Source of the DNA: Pontibacter ummariensis
GTDB lineage: Bacteria; Bacteroidota; Bacteroidia; Cytophagales; Hymenobacteraceae
Direction of reading: 5' to 3'
Length of the DNA: 64,000 nt
Assembly: GCF_900188175.1 (NCBI RefSeq)
Contig: NZ_FZOQ01000009.1
Location: 62,001 to 126,000 of the forward strand
Part shown: positions 53,575-63,655 of the stretch, piece after piece
Numbering within the stretch: position 1 is the stretch's first letter
Layout of the letters: each line of letters opens with the position of its first letter
Program-made: the position numbers and the translations under genes
The notes under the pieces: generated by a model
What the model saw: the letters and a program-made list of their open reading frames with translations, nothing else
The model's database searches: none
Told to the model about the DNA's origin: nothing

Positions 53575-56328
53575 TTAAAACAAGTCCAACTGCTTTTTCT
53601 TCTTCAACTCATCCTTCAGGCCACTGCTGTCTGTATCGTTTTCTACGATCACGGCTTCCGGATGTTCATTTCCGCTAAGCTTGGCGGCCTCTTCCGCCAG
53701 CTCCTTTAGTTCTGAAGGCACCGCCACCGGTCCTTTCTTTGGAGCTGGCTTTTTGGCCTTCGGCTTGTCTTCCACGGGCTGCTCCACTTCCTCCATCTTC
53801 GGCACGCTCACATCGTAGACCTTGAAGTAGTTGAGCTTATTGCCCATGGCCTTCCAGCCCTTCACATCGATAAAGTCGCTCAGCAACAGTTTCTCCGTCT
53901 CCTTCTCCCCGCGTAGGCTTAGCTTATATTTAATGGTTGCTAAAGGTTCGGGATGCGTGGAAACAGCTTCCAGTCTGGAGTTTTTCGTTTCCGGGATAAA
54001 GGCAAAGCGTTTGCCTACCGTAGAGGTCTCTACTTTAAAGCGCTTCACGTAATAGGTCTTGTTCTCGCCCTCATAGTAGATCGCAGAGATCACCAACTCC
54101 GGATCAAACTTCTGTAGCACTTTGATGCGCTCCACCACGTAGTGGTTCGTCAGGTCAAAGGAAGTCAATTCATAGCTACCGTCATCGTACACCACCAGGA
54201 TGGTATCATCCGTGTTGAAGGAACCCAGGTAACGCCCGCGGCTCTCGGTATTCAGCCGGCCGATCACTTCGTCGTAGAAAATCTCACGACCTCCTAAGGT
54301 TGACTCACCCAGGCTCTTCTGCACGACCTTCTTCACAGGGTACTTCGTCACGATATTGCCGTTTGAGCCCTTGCCCTTGATCATCAACTCGGCAAAGTCA
54401 AAGTCCAGCACCTTGTTGCGCGCTGTAGCACTCGGCGACAGCGTAATTGTCACTACCTCGGACTCAGAGTTCGGGTTAGCGGTCAGGTAAAGCACTTTCG
54501 AGCCTTTGTTGCCCTTGGTCAGGTCATACTCCTTGTCCCGGGTTATGGACTTCACGGCAAAGCGCTTGGCATACGCCACGCCTCCTTTTCCGTCCATGTA
54601 AATCATATTGTAGACCATGTGCTCGTCGTTCTTGTTGTAAACGCCAGCCATGATGATGTCTTTCCCTACAAAGGTCTTGTCCGCTACCTTCGTCACCATG
54701 AACTTACCGTCCTTGCGGAACACGATGATGTCATCCATGTCCGAGCAATCACACACGAACTCGTCTTTACGCAGGCTGGTTCCGATAAAGCCATCCTTGG
54801 CATTCATGTACAGCTTCTGGTTGGCAATGGCCACTTTCTGGGCAGTGATCACGTCGAAGGTCTTGATCTGCGTTTTGCGCTCACGCCCCTGTCCGTACTT
54901 TTTCAGCAGCCCCTCAAAGTATGCGATGGCATAGCGGATCAGGTTGGCCAGGTTATCGTCCACCTCCGCCATTTCCTCTTCCAGCTTCTTGATGTACTCG
55001 TCTGCCTTAAAGGAGTCGTACTTGGAGATACGCTTGATCTTGATCTCTGTCAGGCGGATGATGTCCTCCTCCGTTACCTCACGGCGCAACAGCGGCTTAT
55101 AAGGATCTAAGCCCTTGTCAATGGCCTCCAGCACGGCTTCCCAGGTCTCACACTCCTCAATGTCGCGGTAAATGCGGTTCTCGATAAAGATCTTCTCCAG
55201 CGAGGAGTAATGCCATTTGTCTTCCAGCTCGCCTTTGCGGATTTCCAGTTCCCGCTTCAGCAGGTCTACTGTTTTAAAAGTAGAAATGCGCAAGAGCTCG
55301 TCCACACTCAGGAAGTGTGGCTTCTCATCAATGATCACGCAGGTGTTGGGTGAAATAGAAACTTCACAGTCCGTAAAGGCATACAAAGCGTCCATAGTCA
55401 GGTCCGGCGACACTCCTGGCGGCAGTTGTACGTGTATTTCTACCTCTGCGGCCGTGTTGTCAATCACCTTCTTGATCTTGATCTTGTTGTTCTCGCTCGC
55501 TTTCACGATCGACTCCATCAGGCCAGTCGTGGTGATGCCATAAGGCACATCGCGGATGATGAGCAAGCTTTTATCTACCTTCTCGATCGTAGCGCGCACC
55601 CGGATCTTGCCACCCCGTGCCCCGCTGTTGTAATTGGTCACGTCTACCTGCCCGCCGTTCGGGAAGTCGGGCATAAGCTGTGTGCTGCGCCCTTTCAGCA
55701 CATCAATTGAGCCTTTGATCAACTCTCTGAAGTTGTGAGGCATGATCTTCGTGGAAAGGCCTACGGCAATACCTTCCACGCCCTGTGCCAACAGCAGCGG
55801 GAACTTCACCGGCAGGGTAACCGGTTCGTTTTTACGTCCGTCGTAGCTCAGCTGCCACAGGGTTGTCTGCGGATTAAACACCACATCCAGGGCAAACTTC
55901 GACAGGCGCGCCTCGATGTAACGCGGAGCCGCTGCACTGTCACCGGTGCGCACGTCGCCCCAGTTACCCTGCGTCTCGATGAGCAGGTCTTTCTGGCCCA
56001 GGTTCACCATGGCATCGCCAATGGAGGCATCGCCATGCGGGTGGTACTGCATGGTCTGTCCGATGACGTTGGCCACCTTGTTAAAGCGGCCATCGTCCAT
56101 CTCTTTCATGGCATGCAGAATGCGGCGCTGCACCGGTTTTAGACCGTCTTCGATGGCCGGCACCGCCCGCTCCAGTATCACATAAGAAGCATAATCGAGG
56201 AACCAGTTTTCGTAAAGACCGGCAACAGGGGTTACGTTATGGATGGTTTCTTCCTCCCCGTCCGTAAACTCCACTTCCAGCGCTTCGTTTTGCTCTAATT
56301 CTTCCTTGTTCAGCTCGTCGTTATGCAT
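53575..56328 (-). CDS. parC: DNA topoisomerase IV subunit A (ParC)
   Basis: The ATG at 56328, which overlaps the parE stop by eight bases (ATGCATAA), gives 917 residues; the frame is open nine codons further, inside parE. The breakage-reunion domain has the QRR motif at 67-69 and catalytic Tyr137 in [12 protein letters not shown] coiled gate and a beta-pinwheel C-terminal domain without a canonical GyrA box follow, then an acidic and Lys-rich tail. ParC with ParE decatenates replicated chromosomes. Direct coupling to parE supports the assignment over GyrA. Confidence 0.94.
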   Translation of the reverse strand: MHNDELNKEELEQNEALEVEFTDGEEETIHNVTPVAGLYENWFLDYASYVILERAVPAIEDGLKPVQRRILHAMKEMDDGRFNKVANVIGQTMQYHPHGDASIGDAMVNLGQKDLLIETQGNWGDVRTGDSAAAPRYIEARLSKFALDVVFNPQTTLWQLSYDGRKNEPVTLPVKFPLLLAQGVEGIAVGLSTKIMPHNFRELIKGSIDVLKGRSTQLMPDFPNGGQVDVTNYNSGARGGKIRVRATIEKVDKSLLIIRDVPYGITTTGLMESIVKASENNKIKIKKVIDNTAAEVEIHVQLPPGVSPDLTMDALYAFTDCEVSISPNTCVIIDEKPHFLSVDELLRISTFKTVDLLKRELEIRKGELEDKWHYSSLEKIFIENRIYRDIEECETWEAVLEAIDKGLDPYKPLLRREVTEEDIIRLTEIKIKRISKYDSFKADEYIKKLEEEMAEVDDNLANLIRYAIAYFEGLLKKYGQGRERKTQIKTFDVITAQKVAIANQKLYMNAKDGFIGTSLRKDEFVCDCSDMDDIIVFRKDGKFMVTKVADKTFVGKDIIMAGVYNKNDEHMVYNMIYMDGKGGVAYAKRFAVKSITRDKEYDLTKGNKGSKVLYLTANPNSESEVVTITLSPSATARNKVLDFDFAELMIKGKGSNGNIVTKYPVKKVVQKSLGESTLGGREIFYDEVIGRLNTESRGRYLGSFNTDDTILVVYDDGSYELTSFDLTNHYVVERIKVLQKFDPELVISAIYYEGENKTYYVKRFKVETSTVGKRFAFIPETKNSRLEAVSTHPEPLATIKYKLSLRGEKETEKLLLSDFIDVKGWKAMGNKLNYFKVYDVSVPKMEEVEQPVEDKPKAKKPAPKKGPVAVPSELKELAEEAAKLSGNEHPEAVIVENDTDSSGLKDELKKKKQLDLF

Positions 56329-58183
56329 AAACTTCTTCAACAATATCTTTTTCAATCTTCAAATTCTCGATAATGAACTGCTGGCGCTCCGGCGTGTTCT
56401 TGCCCATAAAGTAGCTCAGCATTTTCTGTATCGTGGTGTCCTTCTGCAGGATAACCGGCTTCAGCTTTATGTTATCTCCAATAAACTTGCCGAACTCATC
56501 CGGTGAGATCTCTCCCAGCCCCTTAAAGCGGGTAATCTCCGGGCGCTTGCCCAGTTTGTTGATGGCCGCCTGCTTCTCTGTTTCGTTGTAGCAGTAGATC
56601 GTCTCTTTCTTGTTGCGCACCCGGAACAAAGGTGTCTCCAGAATGTACACATGCCCGTTACGCACCAGGTCAGGGAAGAACTGCAGGAAGAAGGTCAGCA
56701 GCAAAAGACGGATGTGCATGCCATCCACGTCGGCATCGGTAGCGATCACCACGCGGTTGTAGCGCAGCCCTTCCAGGCCTTCTTCAATGTTCAGGGCGTG
56801 CTGCAGCAGGTTGAATTCCTCGTTCTCGTATACCACCTTTTTCTTCAGCCCGAAACAGTTCAGTGGCTTACCCCTTAAACTAAACACCGCCTCGGTATCC
56901 ACGTTGCGGGATTTGGTGATAGAGCCGCTGGCCGAGTCACCCTCCGTAATAAAGAGAGTAGACAACAAGTGGCGCTCGTCTTTGTCTTCGCTAAAGTGCA
57001 GGCGGCAGTCCCGCAGTTTGCGGTTGTGCAGGTTTGCCTTTTTGGCGCGCTGGTTCGCCAGTTTTTTCACGCCGGCCATGTCCTTGCGCTCCCGCTCGCT
57101 TTGCTCGATGCGCTTCTTCAGCGCCTCTGCCGTGGCAGGGTTGCGGTGCAGGTAGTTATCGAGGTGCTCCTTTACAAAGTCGTTGATGTAGGCGCGCACG
57201 GCAGGCCCATCCGGTCCCATTTCGATAGAGCCTAACTTCGTCTTGGTCTGCGATTCGAACACAGGCTCCTGTACTCTGATCGAGATGGCCCCGATGATAG
57301 AGCCACGGATATCAGCGGCATCGTAATCTTTCTTAAAAAAGTCGCGCACCGTCTTTACCACGGCCTCCCGGAAGGCAGCCAGGTGCGTACCGCCCATGGT
57401 CGTGTACTGTCCGTTCACGAAGGAATAATACTCTTCGCCATAGTCGTTGCCATGCGTCATGGCCAGCTCGATGTCCTCCCCTTTCAGGTGGATGATCGGG
57501 TAGCGCATGCTCTCCTCGTCCGCCTTGTTGCGGAGCAGGTCCAGCAGGCCGTTCTCAGAGTAGTATTTCTTCCCGTTAAAATTAATGGTCAGGCCAGCAT
57601 TCAGGTACACGTAGTTCCAGATCTGGTTCTCCAGGTAATCCGGGTTGTACTGGTAGTTCTTAAAAATTGTGTCGTCCGGTGTAAACACGGTCAGGGTACC
57701 GTTGCGCTGGCTTGTCTCCTGCACAGGGGCGTCCTCTACCAGCACGCCACGCTCGAACTCAGCTGCCTTTAGCTGCCCGTCGCGCACAGACTGAATGCGG
57801 AAGTGGCTGGAAAGGGCATTCACCGCTTTTGTACCCACCCCGTTCAGACCTACCGACTTCTGGAAAGCCTTGCTATCGTACTTACCGCCCGTGTTGATCT
57901 TGCTCACGCAGTCGACTACCTTGCCTAGCGGAATACCCCGGCCATAGTCGCGCACCTGCACTTTGTGGTCCGAAATCTTGATGTCAATGGTTTTGCCAAA
58001 ACCCATCACGTGCTCGTCGATGGAGTTATCAATCACCTCTTTCACCAAAATATAAATACCGTCATCGGCCGAAGACCCGTCTCCCAGCTTACCGATATAC
58101 ATACCAGGACGCAGCCTGATGTGCTCGCGCGGCTCCAGAGAGCGAATGCTGTCTTCGTTGTAATTATGTTCTAACTCTGCCAT
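56321..58183 (-). CDS. parE: DNA topoisomerase IV subunit B (ParE)
   Basis: The 620-residue subunit carries the GHKL ATPase ([39 protein letters not shown] and [15 protein letters not shown]). The TOPRIM domain has [17 protein letters not shown] near 411-427 and the metal-binding [12 protein letters not shown]. The SASGS form and FSLRGKPLN are typical of ParE rather than GyrB (SAGGS, LPLRGKILN). It supplies ATP hydrolysis to topoisomerase IV and is followed directly by parC. Confidence 0.95.
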   Translation of the reverse strand: MAELEHNYNEDSIRSLEPREHIRLRPGMYIGKLGDGSSADDGIYILVKEVIDNSIDEHVMGFGKTIDIKISDHKVQVRDYGRGIPLGKVVDCVSKINTGGKYDSKAFQKSVGLNGVGTKAVNALSSHFRIQSVRDGQLKAAEFERGVLVEDAPVQETSQRNGTLTVFTPDDTIFKNYQYNPDYLENQIWNYVYLNAGLTINFNGKKYYSENGLLDLLRNKADEESMRYPIIHLKGEDIELAMTHGNDYGEEYYSFVNGQYTTMGGTHLAAFREAVVKTVRDFFKKDYDAADIRGSIIGAISIRVQEPVFESQTKTKLGSIEMGPDGPAVRAYINDFVKEHLDNYLHRNPATAEALKKRIEQSERERKDMAGVKKLANQRAKKANLHNRKLRDCRLHFSEDKDERHLLSTLFITEGDSASGSITKSRNVDTEAVFSLRGKPLNCFGLKKKVVYENEEFNLLQHALNIEEGLEGLRYNRVVIATDADVDGMHIRLLLLTFFLQFFPDLVRNGHVYILETPLFRVRNKKETIYCYNETEKQAAINKLGKRPEITRFKGLGEISPDEFGKFIGDNIKLKPVILQKDTTIQKMLSYFMGKNTPERQQFIIENLKIEKDIVEEVYA

Positions 58184-58303
58184 TCTGTAAGCGTAAGTGT
58201 AGTTGTGTTGATATAATCAATCGGAAATATAGGAAAATTAAAGCGACTGCAAGCAACAATTAGTTCCCGCATAGGTTATGCCTGCAAAGTAAAGAATTTA
58301 TTT

Positions 58304-58317
58304 GCTAACATTTTTAG
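58304..58317. repeat. Palindromic repeat GCTAA-N5-TTAG, copy 1
   Basis: GCTAACATTTTTAG, followed here by T instead of C, so the palindrome is one base short of perfect. It is identical over 14 bases to the copy at 58422. Confidence 0.6.
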
Positions 58318-58421
58318 TTTACCTGATAAGCTGTACGAATACCCGTCTCCCGATTCCAAATTAAAAACCATATTTAGAGGAGTGAAGTTCAATAAATGGT
58401 CGCTTTTTCATATCTTTTTAA

Positions 58422-58436
58422 GCTAACATTTTTAGC
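58422..58436. repeat. Palindromic repeat GCTAA-N5-TTAGC, copy 2
   Basis: GCTAACATTTTTAGC forms a perfect 5-bp palindrome around five bases. With copy 1, 118 bases away, it may be a regulator-binding site for one of the divergent genes. Confidence 0.6.
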
Positions 58437-58528
58437 AAATTTATATATAAATACTAACATACTCAAAGCAAAACAATTATGTAATTTTAGCGTCGGGTAC
58501 GCGTCATTCTCTTGCTTTTAAAAATTAA

Positions 58529-59662
58529 ATGGAAATAAAATTACCCCACTACTTTAAGTGTGTCATTATCTTACTGGGCCTGATTTTACTTATGTGGGTT
58601 CTGCAAACGTTCCGCTCGGTGCTGGTCCCCCTGTCCTTCGCGATGCTGTTTGCCCTGCTCCTGCTGCCCCTTACCCGCGACATGGAGAACCTGCGCGTTC
58701 CCAGGCCACTGGCCATCATGCTGAGTATTGTGCTGGTGGTCGTGGTGCTCGGGCTGGTGATCTGGTTTCTGTCCATGCAGCTGATCAGCCTTACTACTGA
58801 ACTCGACACCATCAGCGGCAACATCAGTGACCTGGTCGACCGGGTGCAGAACTTCCTGTATGAGAAGTTTGGCATCATCCCTTCTAATCGCTCCGACCTC
58901 GTGCGCAACGCGATCGGGAGCCTGCAGGACATTGCCACGACCTTTCTGGGTAATACCATCTCTATGACAACAGGGGCCCTCGCAGCCCTCACCATTGTGC
59001 CTATTTTTGTGTTCTGCCTGCTCTACTACCGGGACCACCTGGAGCAGTTCATGTTCAAATTTGTTGCCAAAGATCGCCGCGGTAACATGACACAGGCCCT
59101 GACGAACATACAGCATGTCGTACAGAGCTACATCTCCGGTTTGATGATCGTGATCTTTATCGTATCACTGCTAAACTCTGCCGGTTTGCTTATTCTGGGG
59201 GTGAAGTATGCCGTTTTCTTTGGCGTGTTTGCCTCCATCCTGACCATTATCCCTTATATCGGTATCTTGATCGGGGCCCTGCTGCCTGCACTGTTTACCC
59301 TGGCCATGACGGGCCACCTGATCGATGCGGTACTGGTGATCGGCGTGTTTATGTTTGTGCAGTTTCTGGAGGGCAACTTCATCACCCCTTTCGTGGTGGG
59401 CTCTAAGGTAAGCATCAACCCTTTCGCTGCTATTCTGGCTTTGTTGATCGGCGGCGTCATTTGGGGGCCGGCGGGCATGATCTTGTCCATTCCATTTATT
59501 GCCATGCTCAAAGTAGTATTCGACGCTTACCCGCCCCTGGAGCCTTTCGGGTTCCTGCTGGCCGATATCGATGACCTAAAGCCCAAAGAACCCAGCCGCG
59601 TGAGCAACTGGTTTCAGGAAATGTGGAATGGCCTGGGGCGCGGCAAGCGGGAAGACAAATAA
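58529..59662 (+). CDS. AI-2E family permease (second copy)
   Basis: A 377-residue membrane protein with the same architecture as the one at 38837-39970: N-terminal helices (LILLMWVLQTFRSVLVPLSF), a polar segment (about 90-140) and the conserved GVKYAVFFGVFASILTIIPYIG, QFLEGNFITPFVVG and NPFAAILALLIGGVIWGPAGM. The substrate is unknown. It is divergent from parE and has no obvious partner gene. Confidence 0.9.
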   Translation: MEIKLPHYFKCVIILLGLILLMWVLQTFRSVLVPLSFAMLFALLLLPLTRDMENLRVPRPLAIMLSIVLVVVVLGLVIWFLSMQLISLTTELDTISGNISDLVDRVQNFLYEKFGIIPSNRSDLVRNAIGSLQDIATTFLGNTISMTTGALAALTIVPIFVFCLLYYRDHLEQFMFKFVAKDRRGNMTQALTNIQHVVQSYISGLMIVIFIVSLLNSAGLLILGVKYAVFFGVFASILTIIPYIGILIGALLPALFTLAMTGHLIDAVLVIGVFMFVQFLEGNFITPFVVGSKVSINPFAAILALLIGGVIWGPAGMILSIPFIAMLKVVFDAYPPLEPFGFLLADIDDLKPKEPSRVSNWFQEMWNGLGRGKREDK

Positions 59663-59818
59663 GTCAACGTTGTCCTATACAGCTCGTTGCTAAAGCTGTT
59701 TGCCACTAATTTGGGCTAGACCGCCGTTTGAAACGTATTACTAAAAATATTGGTTTAGGTGTAGAGGCTACGGCAACTGCGCTGCCTCCCCTTTTACAGG
59801 CACTAAACACAAAGCAAC

Positions 59819-61234
59819 TTGTACGCGATTATCGATATTGAGACCACAGGCGGCCAGCCTGCTCAGGATAAAATAACAGAGATTGCCATTTTCATTCACG
59901 ACGGCCAGCAGGTCGTGGATCAGTACAGCACCCTCATTAACCCTCAGCGCCCCATCCCCTATTTCATATCGCAGCTCACCGGCATTACCGACGAGATGGT
60001 GCAGGACGCGCCGAAGTTTTATGAGGTAGCCAAAGAGATCGTGGAGTTTACAGAGGGAAAGGTGTTTGTGGCGCACAATGTGCGTTTCGACTATTCCTTT
60101 ATTAAGAAAGAGTTTGCCGACCTGGGCTTTACCTACCAGCGCAAAACCCTCTGTACCGTGCGGTTAAGCCGCGCCTTGATTCCCGGCCTCCCCTCTTACA
60201 GCCTGGGTAAACTGTGCAAGAGCATCGACATCGACCTGCAGCAGCGGCACCGGGCTATTGGCGATGCCGAGGCTACGGCCAAGCTCTTCGACAAGCTTAT
60301 CAAGATCAACCGGCCGGTAGTGGACGGCAACATGCACATGGCCTCCGAAACCTCAGAGAAAGTGCTGAAGCAGGAAATCAAAACATCCCTGTTGCCCCCT
60401 AATATTTCGAAGGAGCAGGTAGATGCCCTGCCCACCGTTCCGGGCGTGTACTACTTTTATAATGAACAGGGGGAAGTGATCTATGTGGGCAAGAGCATCA
60501 ACATCAAGAAGCGCATCATTCAGCACTTCAACATCGACTATAAAAGCCGGAAGTCGCTGGACTTCAAGAACAGCATCGCCGACATCACCTGTGAACTGAT
60601 GGGCAATGAACTGGTGTCGTTGCTCTTCGAGTCGGCGGAGATAAAACGCATGAAACCACAGTACAACCGGCAGCAGCGTCGCAGTGTGTTTAATACCGGC
60701 ATTTTTATGTACGAGGATGCGAACGGCTATAAGCGACTGACTTTTGGCAGTGTGAATAAGGCCGACGATGTAAGCATGACGCCGCTCATTGCCCTCTCCA
60801 ACCAGTCTAAGGCCAAAGGCTTTCTGTTCCACAAGGTATCCAAGTTTAACCTCTGCCAGAAGCTCTGTGACCTTTATAAAACGAACGGGGCCTGTTTCGA
60901 CTATCAGGTGCACCAGTGCAAGGGGGCCTGCATCGGCAAGGAAAGCCCGGAAGAGTACAACAAGCGGGTAGCCGAAGCCATTGACTCCTTTACCTTCGAG
61001 CACAACAGCTTCGTGATCATTGGCAAAGGCCGTGAGCCGGGCGAGAAGTCAGTGGTGGTGGTAGAGAAAGGGACATACCTGGGCTTTGGATTCATGGATG
61101 AATACTTCTCTGCTAGTAGCATCGACGATTTTAAAAGCGTGATTCAGCGCTACAACGACAACAAGGACGTGCAGCAGATCATCCGGGGCCACATGCGCAG
61201 CAAGCACAAAGACAAAGTGCTGGTGTTTGACTGA
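59819..61234 (+). CDS. DnaQ-like exonuclease fused to GIY-YIG endonuclease with UvrC-type cysteines
   Basis: The 471-residue protein begins at a TTG giving the usual start YAIIDIETTGG. The DEDDh exonuclease (1-165) has Asp6/Glu8, Asp91 in AHNVRFDYS, and His144/Asp149 in RHRAIGDAEAT. A GIY-YIG nuclease (about 205-290) shows GVYYFYNEQGEVIYVGKS, Arg232 and Glu271 near IKRMKPQYN. After it come cysteines 350, 359, 367 and 371 (C-x8-C-x7-C-x3-C, with another at 346), much like the iron-sulfur site of UvrC. The order exonuclease-GIY-YIG recalls Cho-like repair proteins. A role in nucleotide-excision-type repair is likely. Confidence 0.9.
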   Translation: MYAIIDIETTGGQPAQDKITEIAIFIHDGQQVVDQYSTLINPQRPIPYFISQLTGITDEMVQDAPKFYEVAKEIVEFTEGKVFVAHNVRFDYSFIKKEFADLGFTYQRKTLCTVRLSRALIPGLPSYSLGKLCKSIDIDLQQRHRAIGDAEATAKLFDKLIKINRPVVDGNMHMASETSEKVLKQEIKTSLLPPNISKEQVDALPTVPGVYYFYNEQGEVIYVGKSINIKKRIIQHFNIDYKSRKSLDFKNSIADITCELMGNELVSLLFESAEIKRMKPQYNRQQRRSVFNTGIFMYEDANGYKRLTFGSVNKADDVSMTPLIALSNQSKAKGFLFHKVSKFNLCQKLCDLYKTNGACFDYQVHQCKGACIGKESPEEYNKRVAEAIDSFTFEHNSFVIIGKGREPGEKSVVVVEKGTYLGFGFMDEYFSASSIDDFKSVIQRYNDNKDVQQIIRGHMRSKHKDKVLVFD

Positions 61235-61258
61235 AAGAAGCCATAACAATACTGGGGG

Positions 61259-61312
61259 AGCGCTTGTTGTACAGGTAGTAAATCTACTTTTTGTACGGCA
61301 GGCGCTTTTTGT
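61259..61312 (+). terminator. Terminator after the exonuclease/GIY-YIG gene
   Basis: An interrupted stem (AGCGC with GCGCT outside, TTGTACA/TTGTAC and GTAG/CTAC inside) followed by TTTTTGTTTC. Confidence 0.65.
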
Positions 61313-61427
61313 TTCTTTCGTATGAAAGGCTTCTTTACGATAAAATTATAGGGCCTTTTTTTTAAGTTCCTTAAAAGAAGCTTAAATTGAGCACTAAACT
61401 TTCGGTATAAATCAAATTAACACTAAA

Positions 61428-62507
61428 GTGAGCGAAACAACTACAAGATTTAGAGCTGGCGTACTTCACGGAGATGAAGTGACAGAACTCTTCAAGTATG
61501 CCAACGAGAACAACTTTGCACTCCCAGCTGTAAACGTCATAGGCACAAATTCTATCAATGCCGTTTTAGAAACCGCCAGAGAGGTAAACTCCCCGGTGAT
61601 CATACAGTTTTCGCACAGCGGCGCGCAATTTAACGCGGGCAAAGGCCTGGCAAATGAGCTTCAGAAGTCTGCGATCGCCGGTGCGATTGCCGGTGCTTAC
61701 CATGTGCATCAAATGGCGGAGGCCTACGGCGTAACAGTGGTATTGCACACCGACCATGCCGCGAAAAAGTTGCTCCCTTGGATAGACGGCCTGTTGGATG
61801 CCGGTGAAAAATACTTCGAGCAGCACGGCAAGCCCCTGTTCAGCTCACACATGCTGGACCTTTCTGAAGAGCACATCGAGGAAAACATCGCAACCAGCGC
61901 CAAGTACCTGAAGCGCATGAACAAGCTGGGCATGACGGTAGAAATCGAACTGGGTGTAACCGGTGGCGAGGAAGACGGCGTGGACAACTCGGACGTGGAC
62001 AGCTCACGCCTGTACACGCAGCCAGAGGAAGTAGCAATGGCTTACGAAGAGCTGAACAAGATCAGTGACCGCTTCACTATTGCAGCTGCCTTCGGCAACG
62101 TGCACGGGGTATACAAGCCTGGTAACGTAGAGTTGCGCCCTGAAATCCTGAAGAACTCGCAGCAGTACATCCAGGAGAAGTTTAAGACAGGCCCTAACCC
62201 GGTGAACTTCGTATTCCACGGTGGCTCTGGCTCGGAAAAAGAGAAAATCACAGAGGCAATCGAGTATGGCGCTGTGAAGATGAACATTGACACAGACATG
62301 CAGTGGGCTTTCTGGGAAGGCGTGAAAAACTACTACCAGGCCAACGAAGCATACCTGCAAAGCCAGCTGGGCAACCCGAAGGGGGCCGATGAGCCAAACA
62401 AGAAATTCTACGATCCGCGCGTGTGGCTGCGCAAAGGCGAAGAGTCTTTCATTGCACGCCTGAAAGAAGCATTCCAAGATCTGAACGCACTGAACCGCAA
62501 TGCATAA
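61428..62507 (+). CDS. fbaA: Class II fructose-bisphosphate aldolase
   Basis: The 359-residue zinc aldolase starts at GTG 61428. Its motifs are VLHTDHAAKKLLPW (Asp and zinc His), VEIELGVTGGEEDGVDN (zinc Glu), AFGNVHGVYKPGNVELRP (zinc His), VFHGGSGSEKEKI (zinc His and phosphate loop) and MNIDTDMQWAFWEG. This matches the long class IIA form of E. coli FbaA. It interconverts fructose-1,6-bisphosphate with the two triose phosphates in glycolysis and gluconeogenesis. A PfkB-family kinase gene lies convergently beside it. Confidence 0.97.
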   Translation: MSETTTRFRAGVLHGDEVTELFKYANENNFALPAVNVIGTNSINAVLETAREVNSPVIIQFSHSGAQFNAGKGLANELQKSAIAGAIAGAYHVHQMAEAYGVTVVLHTDHAAKKLLPWIDGLLDAGEKYFEQHGKPLFSSHMLDLSEEHIEENIATSAKYLKRMNKLGMTVEIELGVTGGEEDGVDNSDVDSSRLYTQPEEVAMAYEELNKISDRFTIAAAFGNVHGVYKPGNVELRPEILKNSQQYIQEKFKTGPNPVNFVFHGGSGSEKEKITEAIEYGAVKMNIDTDMQWAFWEGVKNYYQANEAYLQSQLGNPKGADEPNKKFYDPRVWLRKGEESFIARLKEAFQDLNALNRNA

Positions 62508-62524
62508 GCACTTGCTACAATGAG

Positions 62525-62564
62525 AAACAAAAAGGGTGGCACATCCATGCCACCCTTTTTGTTT
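62525..62564. terminator. Bidirectional terminator between fbaA and the sugar kinase gene
   Basis: A 16-bp perfect stem (CAAAAAGGGTGGCA core) with a six-base loop and A/T tracts on both sides, between convergent genes. Confidence 0.92.
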
Positions 62565-62596
62565 CCTTTTAATTCAAAAAGATGCTTTTAGCTGGC

Positions 62597-63535
62597 TTAC
62601 TTGTGTTCCATTAACCAGTTAAACACTTCTTCGGTATCCTCTTTCCGGCACAGCTCAGAGCCAGGAGTCATAGTAGCAGCAGTACCGGCAGCCACACCAT
62701 AACGTACGACCTCGTCCAGGCTTCTTCCCTGCTGCAGTGCCAGCACCATCCCCGCCACCATGCTGTCGCCCGCTCCTACGGCGCTTTGTTGCGGTACGGT
62801 TGGGGGTACTACATAACTCAGCTCTCCCTCTTTTGTGGCGAGCATAGCGCCACGAGGTCCCAGCGATACCACCAGCACTTTGCATTTCCCTTCGCTTAGT
62901 ACCTTCCGGGCAAGTTCTTCCTGCTCCATGGCTGTGATCTGCTCTTTTCCGGCAAGTGCTGCCAATTCGCCCAGATTGGGTTTCAGCAAGTATACGCCCT
63001 CTCCTGCAGCTGCCATCAGTGCCTCCCCGGAAGTATCTACAATCAGTTTAAACCCACGGGTGTTGGCGATCGCTGCTACCTGCGCGTAAAAATCGTCCGG
63101 CACCCCCGGCGGTAGGCTGCCGCTGGCAACGACAAACGTTGGCAACTGCTGCAGGTTCTCCAGTTTCTGCAGGCATTGCCGCCACTCGCTTTCCTGCGTT
63201 TCCGGGCCGGGCATGCCAAAGCGGTACTGGTTCCCGGTATTGTCCTCCATTACCATCAGGTTTTCGCGGGTCCAGTTCTTCGTGGGAATCGCCCAGAAAT
63301 CAACCCCTTCCTGCTGCAGCAAGTCGCAGAGGCGCTGCCCCGAAGGTCCACCGGATAGAAGCCAGGCACTGGAAGTCCCCCCCAGCTTTCGGATTGCACG
63401 CGACACATTAATTCCCCCGCCACCCGGTTCAAAGGTAGGTTCTCCACACCGCAGCTTTTTCTCCGGCAACACGTGCGGGAGGTGTGTGCTTTTATCTAAA
63501 GCGGGGTTGAGGGTTATGGTAATAATATCTTGCAT
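62597..63535 (-). CDS. PfkB-family hexose kinase (1-phosphofructokinase/6-phosphofructokinase 2-like)
   Basis: The 312-residue kinase has the N-terminal PfkB signature (FEPGGGGINVSRAIRKLGG), VVASGSLPPGVPDDFY, LVVSLGPRGAMLAT and the C-terminal signature VGAGDSMVAGMVLAL with the catalytic Asp. It opens with ITITLNPALDKSTHLP, as in FruK, PfkB and LacC. These phosphorylate fructose-1-phosphate, fructose-6-phosphate or tagatose-6-phosphate; the sequence alone does not decide. The ATG follows AAAGGT. It is placed beside fbaA, whose enzyme uses the likely product. Confidence 0.92.
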   Translation of the reverse strand: MQDIITITLNPALDKSTHLPHVLPEKKLRCGEPTFEPGGGGINVSRAIRKLGGTSSAWLLSGGPSGQRLCDLLQQEGVDFWAIPTKNWTRENLMVMEDNTGNQYRFGMPGPETQESEWRQCLQKLENLQQLPTFVVASGSLPPGVPDDFYAQVAAIANTRGFKLIVDTSGEALMAAAGEGVYLLKPNLGELAALAGKEQITAMEQEELARKVLSEGKCKVLVVSLGPRGAMLATKEGELSYVVPPTVPQQSAVGAGDSMVAGMVLALQQGRSLDEVVRYGVAAGTAATMTPGSELCRKEDTEEVFNWLMEHK

Positions 63536-63655
63536 ACCTTTGTTTTTTAGAGGAATAGAACAACATCCCTGATTTTAGCAGCCTCAACGACCTGCAGATC
63601 GTCGGTCACCATACTGCTCCAGTCCCTGTTTTCTTTTTTTTACGAAACGCAGAGC

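Larger units (their letters stand above)
58184..58528. other. 345-base AT-rich divergent intergenic region
   Basis: This region separates parE from the second AI-2E permease gene. It holds two copies of a 14-base palindromic motif (58304-58317 and 58422-58435) and a TAATTTTA box at 58482-58489 that could serve the permease gene. No gene is seen. Confidence 0.55.

Noticed and set aside
63535..63542. A plus-strand TACCTTTG, an exact -7 box
   Set aside because: No plus-strand gene follows; it overlaps the sugar kinase start, where the sequence is explained by the start codon and AAAGGT on the minus strand.
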